Positions 17,489 through 26,417 of a DNA stretch of 64,000 nt are shown here, in pieces; the stretch's first letter is position 1; every line of letters starts with the position of its first letter. Origin of the DNA: Marixanthomonas spongiae (GTDB lineage Bacteria; Bacteroidota; Bacteroidia; Flavobacteriales; Flavobacteriaceae); the NCBI RefSeq assembly GCF_003095375.1, contig NZ_QEHR01000006.1, forward strand, positions 248,001-312,000, read 5' to 3'. Position numbers and translations under genes: made by a program. A model generated the notes under the pieces. The model saw only the letters and a program-made list of their open reading frames with translations. It did not search any database and was not told the DNA's origin.

Positions 17489-18142
17489 TTAAAGCTTTTT
17501 AAAATTATAGTCCATTTTTTTATAATACTCCAAAACCTTCGGCAGCACATACCGGAGGTTTTTTTGTGCTTTTAAACTGTCATGGAATACCACAATACTC
17601 CCGGGTTTTAGATTTTGTGCCACATTTTGAAAGCATTGGTCTTCTGAAACCGAAGCGTCATAATCGTAACTCAGCACGCTCCACATAACGATTTTGTAGC
17701 CTTGTTGCTGGAGCAAGCTTGCTTGTTTTGATGTGATCTTGCCATACGGCGGACGGAAAAGCGAGGTACGAGGAACGAGGTACGAATGACGACTATTTTG
17801 TGCTTGTAACTCAGTTTCGAAAAGCGAAACATTTTCAATATAGCTTTGAGTGCTTGTTTTCCAGCCATTTAAATGATTAAAGGTATGATTGCCCACTTGA
17901 TGTCCTTCAGAAATTATTCTCTGAAAAATCTCGGGATGTTTTTTAACGTTGTCGCCAATACAGAAAAAAGTGGCTTTGGCGTTATACTCTTTTAAAGTAT
18001 CGAGCACCCAGGGCGTCACTTCGGGGATGGGGCCGTCGTCGAAGGTTAAGTAGATTTTATTGTCTTTATTTGGCAATGCCCAAATTCGCTCCGGAAAAAG
18101 CCGTTGCACCAATTTGGGCACTGTTACCAAACGCAGTTTCAC
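17489..18142 (-). CDS. NodB-type polysaccharide deacetylase
   Basis: 217 residues of carbohydrate esterase 4 type. Motifs: TFDDGP (33-38, catalytic Asp35 and metal Asp36), HTFNH (His86 and His90, metal ligands), LFRPPYG (128-134) and VVFHDS near the end. The substrate is not determined; peptidoglycan or an N-acetylated polysaccharide is possible. Residues 117-127 (SRHSYLVPRTS) are an insertion just ahead of LFRPPYG, encoded by a GTACGAGG-type repeat. There is no signal peptide. The gene starts 4 bp after the GT117 gene on the same strand, so the two are cotranscribed. Confidence 0.93.
   Translation of the reverse strand: MKLRLVTVPKLVQRLFPERIWALPNKDNKIYLTFDDGPIPEVTPWVLDTLKEYNAKATFFCIGDNVKKHPEIFQRIISEGHQVGNHTFNHLNGWKTSTQSYIENVSLFETELQAQNSRHSYLVPRTSLFRPPYGKITSKQASLLQQQGYKIVMWSVLSYDYDASVSEDQCFQNVAQNLKPGSIVVFHDSLKAQKNLRYVLPKVLEYYKKMDYNFKKL
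17761..17791 (-). repeat. GAGGTACGAGGAACGAGG repeat inside the deacetylase gene
   Basis: About 31 bp of repeated CGAGGTACGA/GGAACGAGG units, purine-rich and unlike the flanks. Translated in frame as RHSYLVPRTS. It looks like a dispersed intergenic repeat that has been captured in frame in a surface loop. Confidence 0.55.
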
Positions 18143-18146
18143 TTTT

Positions 18147-21100
18147 TTACTGTTCTATTGCTTTGTTTATCACATCATCGGGAACCGAATCGGCCATTAT
18201 CTGGATGGATTCTTTTTCCTGAAGGTCTTTCTCCACATCAACGCCTTCGCTTTCCTTGTAAAAATGACGGAAGAGTTTTAAATAGTCATTAAACTCAGCC
18301 GCTTCTTCTTTGGCAAAGGCTTCGTCGTCATACACAATCACGATATCGACCAAACCACGGTAGCGCTCCATATCGCTAATAATTTCATCGGCAATATTGT
18401 ACTGCCTTTTCACTTTAAGGCCGCTGTAATACAACAGTTTTTCCTGATATTTTTTGGTAACTTTTTCGTACAGTTCACGGGCTTTTTCGGGCTCGTCCAC
18501 TTCATAATACCCTAAAACATACGGTTCTAACAGCGAATAATATTCAAAGTACTTCACAGGCATTTTTTCCATGGCCAGATCGAGCACTTCTTCGGCTTTT
18601 TCCTTTTTGCCTTCGTTGATGAGATTTTCTGCCAACCGGGCCAAATTGCTTCGGTAGGTGATCCCGTTTCTCCTGGTTTCGGTGTCGTGATATATGTCTG
18701 GACTGCCGCTGTTGCCCCAATCCCAGTTCATAACGATGTCGTACATTTTTTCGGTATCAACACGGCCCATATCAAATGGGTTTCGTGGGTTTACCGGTGT
18801 TCTTATTGGGACTAATTTATAGACTACGCCGTCCAGTTGCAGGTAATCTTTCATCCATAAATAATCGTCATCGCCAAAAGCACCGCCGCTAAAGTAAATG
18901 GGGCGTTCCCAATCGTTATTGGCAATGATGTCGAGCATCATCATTCGGTTTTTATAGATAACGTTTCCTTTTAACTGAATGTAAATTTCATCGACTATTT
19001 TATCGGCATCCTTTTGCGGAACAATGCCGTTTTCCAACACTGTTTGCTTGTCCACCGGAATACGGATGGTCTTTGCCGGAAACGTATTGGCCATTTGGTT
19101 GCTTTCCAGCTCGACCTGTGTTGCCGGGCTGTCGTTGGCCACCCAGTTCATCCAGGTCTTGATGTCAACGGTGTCTTTTCTGGTTTCTTGATAATACAAG
19201 AAATCGCGCGTGCCGTAGCGGTATTTTTCGTGGGTGAGTTGCGACGGAATAGGGTCGCTGGTAAAGGCTTTCTTTTTCATATCGTCAATGTACCAATCGG
19301 TTTGGAAAAGACTGGTATTGATGATGCGTACATCTTGGCGGTAACCTTCAATGTTCTGTGCATACCACAAGGCAAAGGTGTCGTTATCGCCAATGGTAAA
19401 GAGAATGGCGTTCTCATCTACCGAGTCGAGATACATTTTTGCCATCGCATTGGCGGTATAACGACCAGAGCGATCGTGGTCGTCCCAGTTTTGGTAGGCC
19501 AACAATACGGGCGACGCCAATAGGGTAACACTGAGTACCACGGGGATGGCAATTTTTGGGGATAGGTAGTCTTTTGCCATTTCATAGAGGGCATAGACGC
19601 CAAAACCAATCCACATCGCGAATATGTAAAACGAACCTACCAGCGCATAATCCCGTTCGCGGGGTTCAAACGGGCGTTCGTTGAGGTACACTTTTAGGGC
19701 AAGACCGGTAAACAAAAAGAAAACGAGCAACACCCAAAAATTCTTTTTGTCGCGGTTAAACATGAACACCACGCCCAGAATCCCTAAAATCAAGGGCAGG
19801 AAATAATAAGTATTCCGTGCTTTGTTGTTTTTTACATCGCTTGGCAGGTTGTCTTGAGAGCCAAGACGCAGTTCGTCTATAATATCGATCCCGCTAAGCC
19901 AATTTCCGTGCAAATCGGTGTACTGACCTTGCACATCGTCTTGTCTTCCGGCGAAATTCCACATAAAATAGCGCCAATACATATACCCGAACTGAAACTC
20001 AAACATAAACTTGAGGTTTTGGGCAAAGGAGGGTTTTTCGATATTGAGTGCCATTCCAAACTCACGTAAAAACCTGTCATAGTCTTTGCTATCAACTACG
20101 CCTTGCTCATAAGCCTGTTTAAATTTGTTTACTTCCTGCACCAATCGCTTTTCGTTTCGGTATTCGGGCTTTATGGTAAAATCGAGCCCTCCGGTAAACT
20201 CCAGGTAATTTGCATTGTTCTCTACACTCCACATTCTGGGCAGATATGCTTTTTGTGAGTCATCACTGTTTTGCAAAGCATTTTTATAATCGTTTACAAT
20301 AACATATTTGCCGGCTTGTTCGTCTTCTTCGTATTTTGGTTTTTCATCCTTATAGGGGTTGTCTGGATCTAAACCAACATACGCTTCAGTAAACAACGGG
20401 CCGTAAAACAAATGGGTTTGTGGGTACTGTTCGCGGTTATAATAAGCCAAAAGCTCTCGGGCGTTCGATGGGTTGTTTTCATTGATAACCGTGCCGGCGT
20501 TTGCCCGAATGGGGAGCATTAACCAACTTGAAAAGCCTATAAAAATGAACAATACACAAAGAATTAAGGTATTAAACTGCGTATGGTTTTTTTTGCGTGT
20601 GTACCGAAGCCCAAAATAAAACAAAGCAATGAACACAATACCGGCAATAAGCGTCCCACTGTGGAAAGGCAGGCCAATGCTGTTGACGAAAAACAGCTCC
20701 GAGGCACTGAAAAACTTCATCGTCATGGGCAATAACAATTTGAAGATAAATAGCAGGATGGCCACCACGACCACATTGGCCACGATAAAATTTTTGATCG
20801 TGATCTTTTTATAATTCTTGAAAAAATACAGAAATCCAATGGCTGGAATGGTGAGCAATCCCAAGAAGTGGATGCCAAATGAAAGTCCGATGATAAACGA
20901 AATTAGAATGACCCAGCGATCGCCTCTTGGGGTGTTCATTTCGCGTTCCCACCGCAACCCACAATAAAATAAAACTGCGGTGATAAATGCTGAAGAAGCG
21001 TAAACTTCGGCTTCGACGGCACTGAACCAAAAACTATCGGTAAAGGCAAAACTGAGCGAACCTACAAAAGCACTGCCTAAAATAGCGATGGCATTGTTTC

Positions 21101-21443
21101 GGGTCACTTCTTGCTGTTTTGATACGACAGTTCGCAACAAGATCGTCAACGACCAAAACATAAATAAGATGGTAAAGGCGCTGGCGAAAACCGACATCAG
21201 GTTAATGGTAAGCGCAATGTTTGAGGCTTCCATGGCAAAAATGGAAAAGAACGCCCCTAACAACTGATAGAGTGGTGCACCTGGCGGGTGGCCCACTTCC
21301 AGATTGCTCGCCGTGGTGATGTATTCGCCGGCATCCCAAAAACTTGCTGTGGGTTCTACGGTAAGCCAGTAGGTGATAAGGGAGATAAGAAAAGCGGACC
21401 AACCTAAAATCTGGTTCCATTTTTTAAAGTTGAAAGAAGCCAT
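18147..21443 (-). CDS. DUF2723/GT117-type membrane glycosyltransferase
   Basis: I place the start at the ATG at 21443 (MASFNFKKWNQILGW), 25 codons inside the longest frame, because the family begins there and the extra residues are poorly conserved in type. 1098 residues. The N-terminal half has about 12 membrane segments with the family motif SFWDAGEYITTASNLEVGHPPG in the first periplasmic loop, typical of GT-C enzymes where the acidic residues are catalytic. The C-terminal 450 residues are periplasmic, with TPR-like helices near the end. CAZy calls the family GT117; it is thought to glycosylate secreted proteins or lipids with polyprenyl-phosphate sugars. A deacetylase follows 4 bp later. 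Confidence 0.88.
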   Translation of the reverse strand: MASFNFKKWNQILGWSAFLISLITYWLTVEPTASFWDAGEYITTASNLEVGHPPGAPLYQLLGAFFSIFAMEASNIALTINLMSVFASAFTILFMFWSLTILLRTVVSKQQEVTRNNAIAILGSAFVGSLSFAFTDSFWFSAVEAEVYASSAFITAVLFYCGLRWEREMNTPRGDRWVILISFIIGLSFGIHFLGLLTIPAIGFLYFFKNYKKITIKNFIVANVVVVAILLFIFKLLLPMTMKFFSASELFFVNSIGLPFHSGTLIAGIVFIALFYFGLRYTRKKNHTQFNTLILCVLFIFIGFSSWLMLPIRANAGTVINENNPSNARELLAYYNREQYPQTHLFYGPLFTEAYVGLDPDNPYKDEKPKYEEDEQAGKYVIVNDYKNALQNSDDSQKAYLPRMWSVENNANYLEFTGGLDFTIKPEYRNEKRLVQEVNKFKQAYEQGVVDSKDYDRFLREFGMALNIEKPSFAQNLKFMFEFQFGYMYWRYFMWNFAGRQDDVQGQYTDLHGNWLSGIDIIDELRLGSQDNLPSDVKNNKARNTYYFLPLILGILGVVFMFNRDKKNFWVLLVFFLFTGLALKVYLNERPFEPRERDYALVGSFYIFAMWIGFGVYALYEMAKDYLSPKIAIPVVLSVTLLASPVLLAYQNWDDHDRSGRYTANAMAKMYLDSVDENAILFTIGDNDTFALWYAQNIEGYRQDVRIINTSLFQTDWYIDDMKKKAFTSDPIPSQLTHEKYRYGTRDFLYYQETRKDTVDIKTWMNWVANDSPATQVELESNQMANTFPAKTIRIPVDKQTVLENGIVPQKDADKIVDEIYIQLKGNVIYKNRMMMLDIIANNDWERPIYFSGGAFGDDDYLWMKDYLQLDGVVYKLVPIRTPVNPRNPFDMGRVDTEKMYDIVMNWDWGNSGSPDIYHDTETRRNGITYRSNLARLAENLINEGKKEKAEEVLDLAMEKMPVKYFEYYSLLEPYVLGYYEVDEPEKARELYEKVTKKYQEKLLYYSGLKVKRQYNIADEIISDMERYRGLVDIVIVYDDEAFAKEEAAEFNDYLKLFRHFYKESEGVDVEKDLQEKESIQIMADSVPDDVINKAIEQ

Positions 21444-21589
21444 AAGCACGTTCGGTTTTTGTTGTGGCGAATTTACTAATAATAATGCAGTGAAACCCAC
21501 CAAAAGCATGTAACGCAACGAAATAATGACTTATTTTATGTTTTTTTCAGAAAAAATAAGATTGCGGGTGAATTTTTAATGATTTTTAT

Positions 21590-21619
21590 TTGCTGAAGAA
21601 AAAGTTTGTATTAAATTTG
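21590..21619 (+). promoter_or_regulatory. Promoter of tRNA-Gln
   Basis: TTG (21590-21592), 19 bases, TAAATTTG (21612-21619). Exact Bacteroidota consensus, 17 bp before the tRNA. Confidence 0.88.
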
Positions 21620-21636
21620 CCACCTCATTATGGAAT

Positions 21637-21709
21637 TGGCCCATGGTGTAACTGGCAACACGTCTGGTTTTGGTCCAGAAGAGTCTAGGTTCGAGCCCTA
21701 GTGGGCCAA
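21637..21709 (+). tRNA. tRNA-Gln (anticodon TTG)
   Basis: Acceptor arms TGGCCCA (21637-21643) and TGGGCCA (21702-21708) pair over 7 bp. The anticodon stem TCTGG/CCAGA encloses loop TTTTGGT, giving anticodon TTG. The T arm contains GGTTCGAGCC. Discriminator A at 21709; the CCA end is not encoded. A consensus promoter and a terminator frame it, so it is transcribed alone. Confidence 0.96.
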
Positions 21710-21713
21710 CAAA

Positions 21714-21747
21714 AGTCTCAAACTTTAAAGCGTTTGGGACTTTTTTT
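21714..21747 (+). terminator. Terminator of tRNA-Gln
   Basis: Arms AGTCTCAAAC and GTTTGGGACT pair over 10 bp (one G-T) and are followed by seven T. It lies 4 bp after the tRNA. Confidence 0.88.
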
Positions 21748-21752
21748 ATTTT

Positions 21753-22991
21753 TTAACCATCGCTATCCATTTCAATTACCTTGGCAAGTGCGTTTACCAA
21801 TCGTTGGTGGTTTTTTACAAATGGGTTGCTGGTGTCCCAAACATAGCCGGCCAGTACGGAGCAGATTTGTTTTTTAATCTCTGGGTTTATGGTCTTGGCA
21901 AAGAATATCTTTTGAAGGTTGCCAGAATACCATTCGTCAACGTAGGTTTTAAACACCGAAACGCCCTGTTTTAGGTGGTTCTCGTACCCCTTTTCCCAAT
22001 CGATTGTTTGTCCTCGAAGTTTTTTGGCGGTTAATTTGGCGGCCAACAATCCAGATTCCGTAGCAAAAGTGACCCCTGAAGAAAAAACAGGATCCAAAAA
22101 CCCGGCGCTGTTTCCGGTAATGGTATAACCGTTTCCGTAAAGGGTGTTCATGGGCGATGAAAAATTTTCGAAGTGTTTCGGGTCAAACAAAAAATCGTTG
22201 TTTTCAAACCGCTTATAGTAATGATTTGAAAGGTTTAGCAGTTTCCGAAGCTTTTCAGAAGTACTGCCCGAAAAAGAATCGATAAATTCTGAAGGGCCTA
22301 CAAAGCCAATACTCGTTTTTCCATTTGAAAAAGGAATGACCCAAAGCCAAGTTGATTCGGTAACCACATCGAAGGTGATCAAGGTGCCTTCTTCACCATT
22401 CGGTCTGTTTATATCCTCAATGTGAGTAAAGATGGCAGCATTGCCTTGGGAAGATGTCGGTTTTACCTGGTTCAATAATTTCGGAATCACACGTCCGGGA
22501 CCACTGGCATCGATGATGTGTTTTGCAAGTATATGCTGTTCTTTTCCATCAGGGTTTATCACCGTGGTCTTTGAAGTCCCATTTTCTCGAAACCTTATCC
22601 CGGTTACTTCGGTCTCAAATAAAATAGGAACCCCTTTTTTTTGAAGTTCATCGGTCAATGTCTTATCAAACTCCGCCCGTGGCACCTGCCAAGTCCAATC
22701 CCAACCGTTTGTGTGCTTTTCTTTAAAATCGAAATGGCAACTTTTCCCTTCTTTTAAAAACCGTGCCCCTTTTTTTATTTGGAAGTTTTGTGCTTTTAGG
22801 CTATCTAATAAACCAACTTCTTCAAAATGTTCCATGCAGCGAGGCAACAAGCTTTCACCAATTGCAAAGCGTGGAAACTTGCTTTTTTCTACTACTTTTA
22901 CATTAAATCCTTGTTGGTGTGAATAGGCCGCTGCAACAGAACCCGAAGGTCCAGCGCCAATTATTAAAATGTCAACTTCTTGTTCAGTCAT
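21753..22991 (-). CDS. Halogenase-like FAD-dependent oxidoreductase of the pigment cluster
   Basis: 412 residues. GAGPSG (12-17) is the FAD-binding loop, RFAIGESLLPR (41-51) is typical of the geranylgeranyl-reductase/tryptophan-halogenase superfamily, and GNSAGFLDPVFSSG (293-306) is the second flavin contact. STWLWVIP (213-220) matches the WxWxIP motif of flavin-dependent halogenases, with Thr in place of the usual first Gly. It is divergent from the tyrosine ammonia-lyase gene, 109 bp away, so it belongs to the flexirubin/aryl-polyene cluster and may halogenate or oxidise the aryl head group. Non-halogenating relatives share much of this pattern, so substrate and reaction are inferred. Confidence 0.85.
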   Translation of the reverse strand: MTEQEVDILIIGAGPSGSVAAAYSHQQGFNVKVVEKSKFPRFAIGESLLPRCMEHFEEVGLLDSLKAQNFQIKKGARFLKEGKSCHFDFKEKHTNGWDWTWQVPRAEFDKTLTDELQKKGVPILFETEVTGIRFRENGTSKTTVINPDGKEQHILAKHIIDASGPGRVIPKLLNQVKPTSSQGNAAIFTHIEDINRPNGEEGTLITFDVVTESTWLWVIPFSNGKTSIGFVGPSEFIDSFSGSTSEKLRKLLNLSNHYYKRFENNDFLFDPKHFENFSSPMNTLYGNGYTITGNSAGFLDPVFSSGVTFATESGLLAAKLTAKKLRGQTIDWEKGYENHLKQGVSVFKTYVDEWYSGNLQKIFFAKTINPEIKKQICSVLAGYVWDTSNPFVKNHQRLVNALAKVIEMDSDG

Positions 22992-23100
22992 TCAATAAGG
23001 ATAAAAGAATAGTTTTTTATTTTAATTTTACAACCCAAAATAACTACATTACGTTGGTTATTGCAGGATAATTTGCTAAAAATTTCCAATTTTATTTTAA

Positions 23101-24627
23101 ATGAATATAGGTAAAGACGGGTTGGTACTTCAAGATTTTCAGGATGTGGTTTTTTCTGAAAAGAAAATAGCTATTGACGATTCGGTTTTAAAGACCGTTG
23201 AAGAGAGTTTTAAATTTTTAACCAAATTCTCTGAGAATAAGGTTATTTATGGCGTTAATACTGGTTTTGGACCGATGGCGCAATATAAGGTTGATGATTC
23301 CAAGCGTGTCCAACTTCAGTATAATTTAATACGCAGCCATGCTTCGGGGACTGGAAATCCCATTCCTCCAAAATATGTAAAAGCAGCTATGCTGGCACGC
23401 TTAAATACGTTGGCTATTGGTAAATCTGGGGTTCATCCTTCAGTCATTGAGTTGATGACGGCCCTTATCAACAAAAACATCATCCCGGTGGTCTATGAAC
23501 ATGGCGGGGTGGGCGCCAGTGGCGATTTGGTGCAATTGGCGCATATTTCACTGGTGTTGATCGGCGAAGGGGAAGTGATGTATAAAAACGATATAAAACC
23601 CACCGCCGAAGTTTTTAAAGCTGAAAAGTTACAGCCCATAACCGTTGCTTTGCGCGAAGGATTAGCATTGATGAACGGCACATCCATTATGTCCGGGATA
23701 GGGATCCTCAACACTATTTACACCAAACGTTTGCTTCATTGGGTGGTGGCCTGCTCTTCGGCCATTAATGAAATTGTAAAAGCGTACGATGACCATTTAT
23801 CTTTAGAGTTGAATAAAGCTAAAAAACACAGCGGACAACAGCAAATCGCTAAATGGATGCGAAGTCATTTAAAAGACAGTAAACTCACCCGAAAACGCGA
23901 ACACTACTTGTACAATGGAGCGGTTACCCACGCAGTTATTGATGAAAAAGTGCAGGAATACTATTCGTTGCGTTGTGTGCCACAAATATTGGGGCCGGTT
24001 CTGGATACCTTGCAAAACGTTGAAAAAATCGTTTTGGAAGAAGTCAATTCGGCCAACGACAACCCAATTGTCGATGTTGAAAAGCAACAAGTATATCACG
24101 GCGGAAATTTTCATGGCGATTACATATCGTTAGAAATGGACAAACTGAAACTGGTGGTGACCAAAATGGGCATGCTTGCCGAAAGGCAATTGAATTACCT
24201 ACTCAATTCAAAATTGAATGGAATCCTCCCGCCCTTTGTCAATCTGGGCGAATTGGGGCTTAATTATGGCATGCAAGGCGCGCAATTTACTGCTGTGTCC
24301 ACGACAGCGGAGAATCAAACACTGTCCAACCCGATGTATGTGCACAGCATTCCCAACAACAACGACAATCAAGACATTGTAAGTATGGGCACCAACGCGG
24401 CTTTATTGACCAAAAAAGTGATTGAAAACACCTTTGAAGTGGTCGCTATTGAATTAATTACTGTTGTACAAGCAATAGAATATTTAGAAATTCAAGGCGA
24501 AGTATCTTCAACAACAAAGAAATTGTATGATGAAATCAGGGCGATTGTTCCGGTATTTAAAGACGATGAAGTGATGTACCCGTATGTAAAAGAAGTAAAA
24601 GAACGCATAACCAATTCTGAAATATAA
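23101..24627 (+). CDS. Tyrosine ammonia-lyase (HAL/PAL/TAL family)
   Basis: Aromatic amino acid lyase of 508 residues. The ASG triad that forms the MIO prosthetic group is at 139-141 (GGVGASGDLVQL). Tyr50 in VIYGVNTGFG is the catalytic base region. The selectivity loop LIRSHASGTG (76-85) closely follows the F. johnsoniae tyrosine ammonia-lyase as I remember it. It would turn tyrosine into p-coumarate, the starter unit of flexirubin. HAL would be an alternative by sequence alone, since urocanate hydratase is also in the window, but the adjacent fatty-acid-type genes favour the pigment role. fabG follows after 2 bp. Confidence 0.9.
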   Translation: MNIGKDGLVLQDFQDVVFSEKKIAIDDSVLKTVEESFKFLTKFSENKVIYGVNTGFGPMAQYKVDDSKRVQLQYNLIRSHASGTGNPIPPKYVKAAMLARLNTLAIGKSGVHPSVIELMTALINKNIIPVVYEHGGVGASGDLVQLAHISLVLIGEGEVMYKNDIKPTAEVFKAEKLQPITVALREGLALMNGTSIMSGIGILNTIYTKRLLHWVVACSSAINEIVKAYDDHLSLELNKAKKHSGQQQIAKWMRSHLKDSKLTRKREHYLYNGAVTHAVIDEKVQEYYSLRCVPQILGPVLDTLQNVEKIVLEEVNSANDNPIVDVEKQQVYHGGNFHGDYISLEMDKLKLVVTKMGMLAERQLNYLLNSKLNGILPPFVNLGELGLNYGMQGAQFTAVSTTAENQTLSNPMYVHSIPNNNDNQDIVSMGTNAALLTKKVIENTFEVVAIELITVVQAIEYLEIQGEVSSTTKKLYDEIRAIVPVFKDDEVMYPYVKEVKERITNSEI

Positions 24628-24629
24628 TT

Positions 24630-25361
24630 ATGAAATGTGCATTGGTAACAGGCGGTTCACGAGGAATAGGAAAAGCAATTAGCCTACAATTGGCCGTGGA
24701 CAGCGACTATCACATCCTTGTTAATTACCGAAAAGACCAAACAGCCGCCCATGAAACGTTGAAATCTGTTGAAGATGCCGGAGGCAAGGGGTCTTTGTTG
24801 CCTTTTGACGTTTCAAATAGGGAAGAAGTGGTGAAGGCGTTGGGGACATTTCAGGAAAAAAACCCTGAAGCTGTTGTCGAAGTCCTTGTCAACAATGCCG
24901 GCATCACCAAAGACGGCCTTTTTATGTGGATGAAACCAGAAGCTTGGGATTCCGTTATCAACACGAATTTAAATGGTTTTTTTAACGTGACCCATCACTT
25001 AATTCAAAACATGTTGATGAACCGATATGGCCGCATTATCAATATTGTATCGTTGGCAGGAGTGAAAGGCAATGCCGGACAAGTAAACTACGCTGCGGCA
25101 AAAGGCGCTGTGGTTGCTGCAACAAAATCACTCGCACAAGAAGTAGGGAAACGCAACATAACCGTTAATGCGGTTGCGCCAGGGTTTATAAATAGTGATA
25201 TGACGGAAGACTTAGACGAAAAAGAGCTTAAAAAAATGGTTCCGTTAAACCGTTTTGGCCAACCGGAAGAAGTAGCGCATTTGGTGTCTTTTTTAGCTTC
25301 CGAAAAAGCATCATACATTACAGGGGAAGTCATTAATATTAATGGTGGAATTTACTCCTAA
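24630..25361 (+). CDS. fabG: 3-oxoacyl-ACP reductase (FabG-type SDR)
   Basis: 243 residues, classical short-chain dehydrogenase. TGGSRGIG (7-14) binds NADPH, NNAG is at 88-91, and the catalytic Ser141, Tyr154 and Lys158 (YAAAK) are in place. C-terminal ITGEVININGG is standard for FabG. In this operon it should reduce the 3-keto group during polyene extension on the carrier protein. It lies 2 bp after the lyase gene. It is a cluster-specific paralogue rather than the housekeeping FabG, judging from its context. Confidence 0.92.
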   Translation: MKCALVTGGSRGIGKAISLQLAVDSDYHILVNYRKDQTAAHETLKSVEDAGGKGSLLPFDVSNREEVVKALGTFQEKNPEAVVEVLVNNAGITKDGLFMWMKPEAWDSVINTNLNGFFNVTHHLIQNMLMNRYGRIINIVSLAGVKGNAGQVNYAAAKGAVVAATKSLAQEVGKRNITVNAVAPGFINSDMTEDLDEKELKKMVPLNRFGQPEEVAHLVSFLASEKASYITGEVININGGIYS

Positions 25362-25375
25362 GCCAAAAAATCCTG

Positions 25376-25383
25376 TAATTTTG
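25376..25383 (+). promoter_or_regulatory. Possible -7 element before the acyltransferase gene
   Basis: TAATTTTG matches TAnnTTTG but no TTG lies at the right distance upstream. Could be an internal promoter of the operon. Confidence 0.3.
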
Positions 25384-25414
25384 CCACGTATCTAATTGCT
25401 AATTTAAAACGCAC

Positions 25415-26296
25415 ATGGCGGCAGAGTGGGACGGTAAATCCCGGGGCACGGTTTTCGGGTTTAAGGTATTTGTGTTTTTCATCAAAAACTTCGGTATTCC
25501 CGCTGCGTATGCGTTGATGCATTTGCCGATTCCTTATTTTTGTTTGTTTTCCCGAAAAAACGTGCGGGGATTGTATTATTATTTCAGAAAAAGGAAACGC
25601 TATTCGTGGTTGCAAAGCTCATTGAATATCTACAAAGGATATTACCAATTTGGACAAACCCTTATTGACAAAATAGCCATCCAATCTGGCCTACGGGAAA
25701 AATACACCTACGAGTTTGACGGCATTGAACATTTAAAGGAAACATTGGCCCTCAAAAAGGGCGGCATTTTGATCAGCGCCCACGTGGGCAATTTTGAGTT
25801 GGCGCAGTACTTTTTTAATGATTTGGATGAAGAAGCCAATATCAGCATCGTCATTACCGATCAAGACCACGAACACATTAAAGCATATTTGGGTTCGGTT
25901 GTGAAAAAAAAACAGGACAATTTTATAATCGTGAAAGACGATTTATCCCATATTTTTGAAATAAACGCTGCCTTGGCCCAAAATAAGATTATTTGTATTT
26001 CTGGCGACCGGTATATGGACGTTACCAAAACGATGGAAGCGCCGTTATTGAACAAATCCGCCAAGTTTCCAGTAGGGCCTTTTCATCTCGCCACTCGGTT
26101 GGATGTTCCAGTTTTATTTGTGTATGTTATGCGCGAACCGAAACGGCATTATCATTTATATGCCAGAAAAGTAGCCGTAACGCGACGTGACGCTAATGAT
26201 TTATTAACTAAATACACCCAAAGTTTAGAAGAGATTTTAAACCAATATCCGCTGCAATGGTTTAATTTTTACGACTTTTGGGATGATATAGCATAA
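25415..26296 (+). CDS. LpxL/HtrB-like lipid acyltransferase
   Basis: 293 residues, related to lysophospholipid/lipid A acyltransferases. The catalytic HX4D/E motif is HVGNFE (about residues 126-131), and a single hydrophobic N-terminal segment (FVFFIKNFGIPAAYALMHL) should anchor it to the inner membrane. FPVGPFHLA is the conserved downstream block. In aryl-polyene and flexirubin clusters such enzymes are thought to move the finished acyl chain from the carrier protein to a lipid or alcohol acceptor. The gap to the previous gene is 53 bp. Confidence 0.86.
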   Translation: MAAEWDGKSRGTVFGFKVFVFFIKNFGIPAAYALMHLPIPYFCLFSRKNVRGLYYYFRKRKRYSWLQSSLNIYKGYYQFGQTLIDKIAIQSGLREKYTYEFDGIEHLKETLALKKGGILISAHVGNFELAQYFFNDLDEEANISIVITDQDHEHIKAYLGSVVKKKQDNFIIVKDDLSHIFEINAALAQNKIICISGDRYMDVTKTMEAPLLNKSAKFPVGPFHLATRLDVPVLFVYVMREPKRHYHLYARKVAVTRRDANDLLTKYTQSLEEILNQYPLQWFNFYDFWDDIA

Positions 26297-26356
26297 CACC
26301 TGCCGGTGTTAAATTTCAAATACCAAAAAAAAACAAATCACAAACGGTCTCAAATT

Positions 26357-26364
26357 TACATTTG
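26357..26364 (+). promoter_or_regulatory. -7 element before the dehydratase gene
   Basis: TACATTTG matches TAnnTTTG exactly, 53 bp upstream of the ATG at 26418, in the largest gap so far of the operon (121 bp). No TTG at the expected distance. Possible internal promoter. Confidence 0.4.
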
Positions 26365-26417
26365 CGCTATAAGTTGACCAACGTGATTTTGATTTTTAAA
26401 TATCAAGTGATTATATT

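Noticed and set aside
23101-24627. Histidine ammonia-lyase (hutH)
   Set aside because: hutU is 16 kb away and not linked; the loop and the surrounding fatty-acid-type genes match the flexirubin tyrosine ammonia-lyase.
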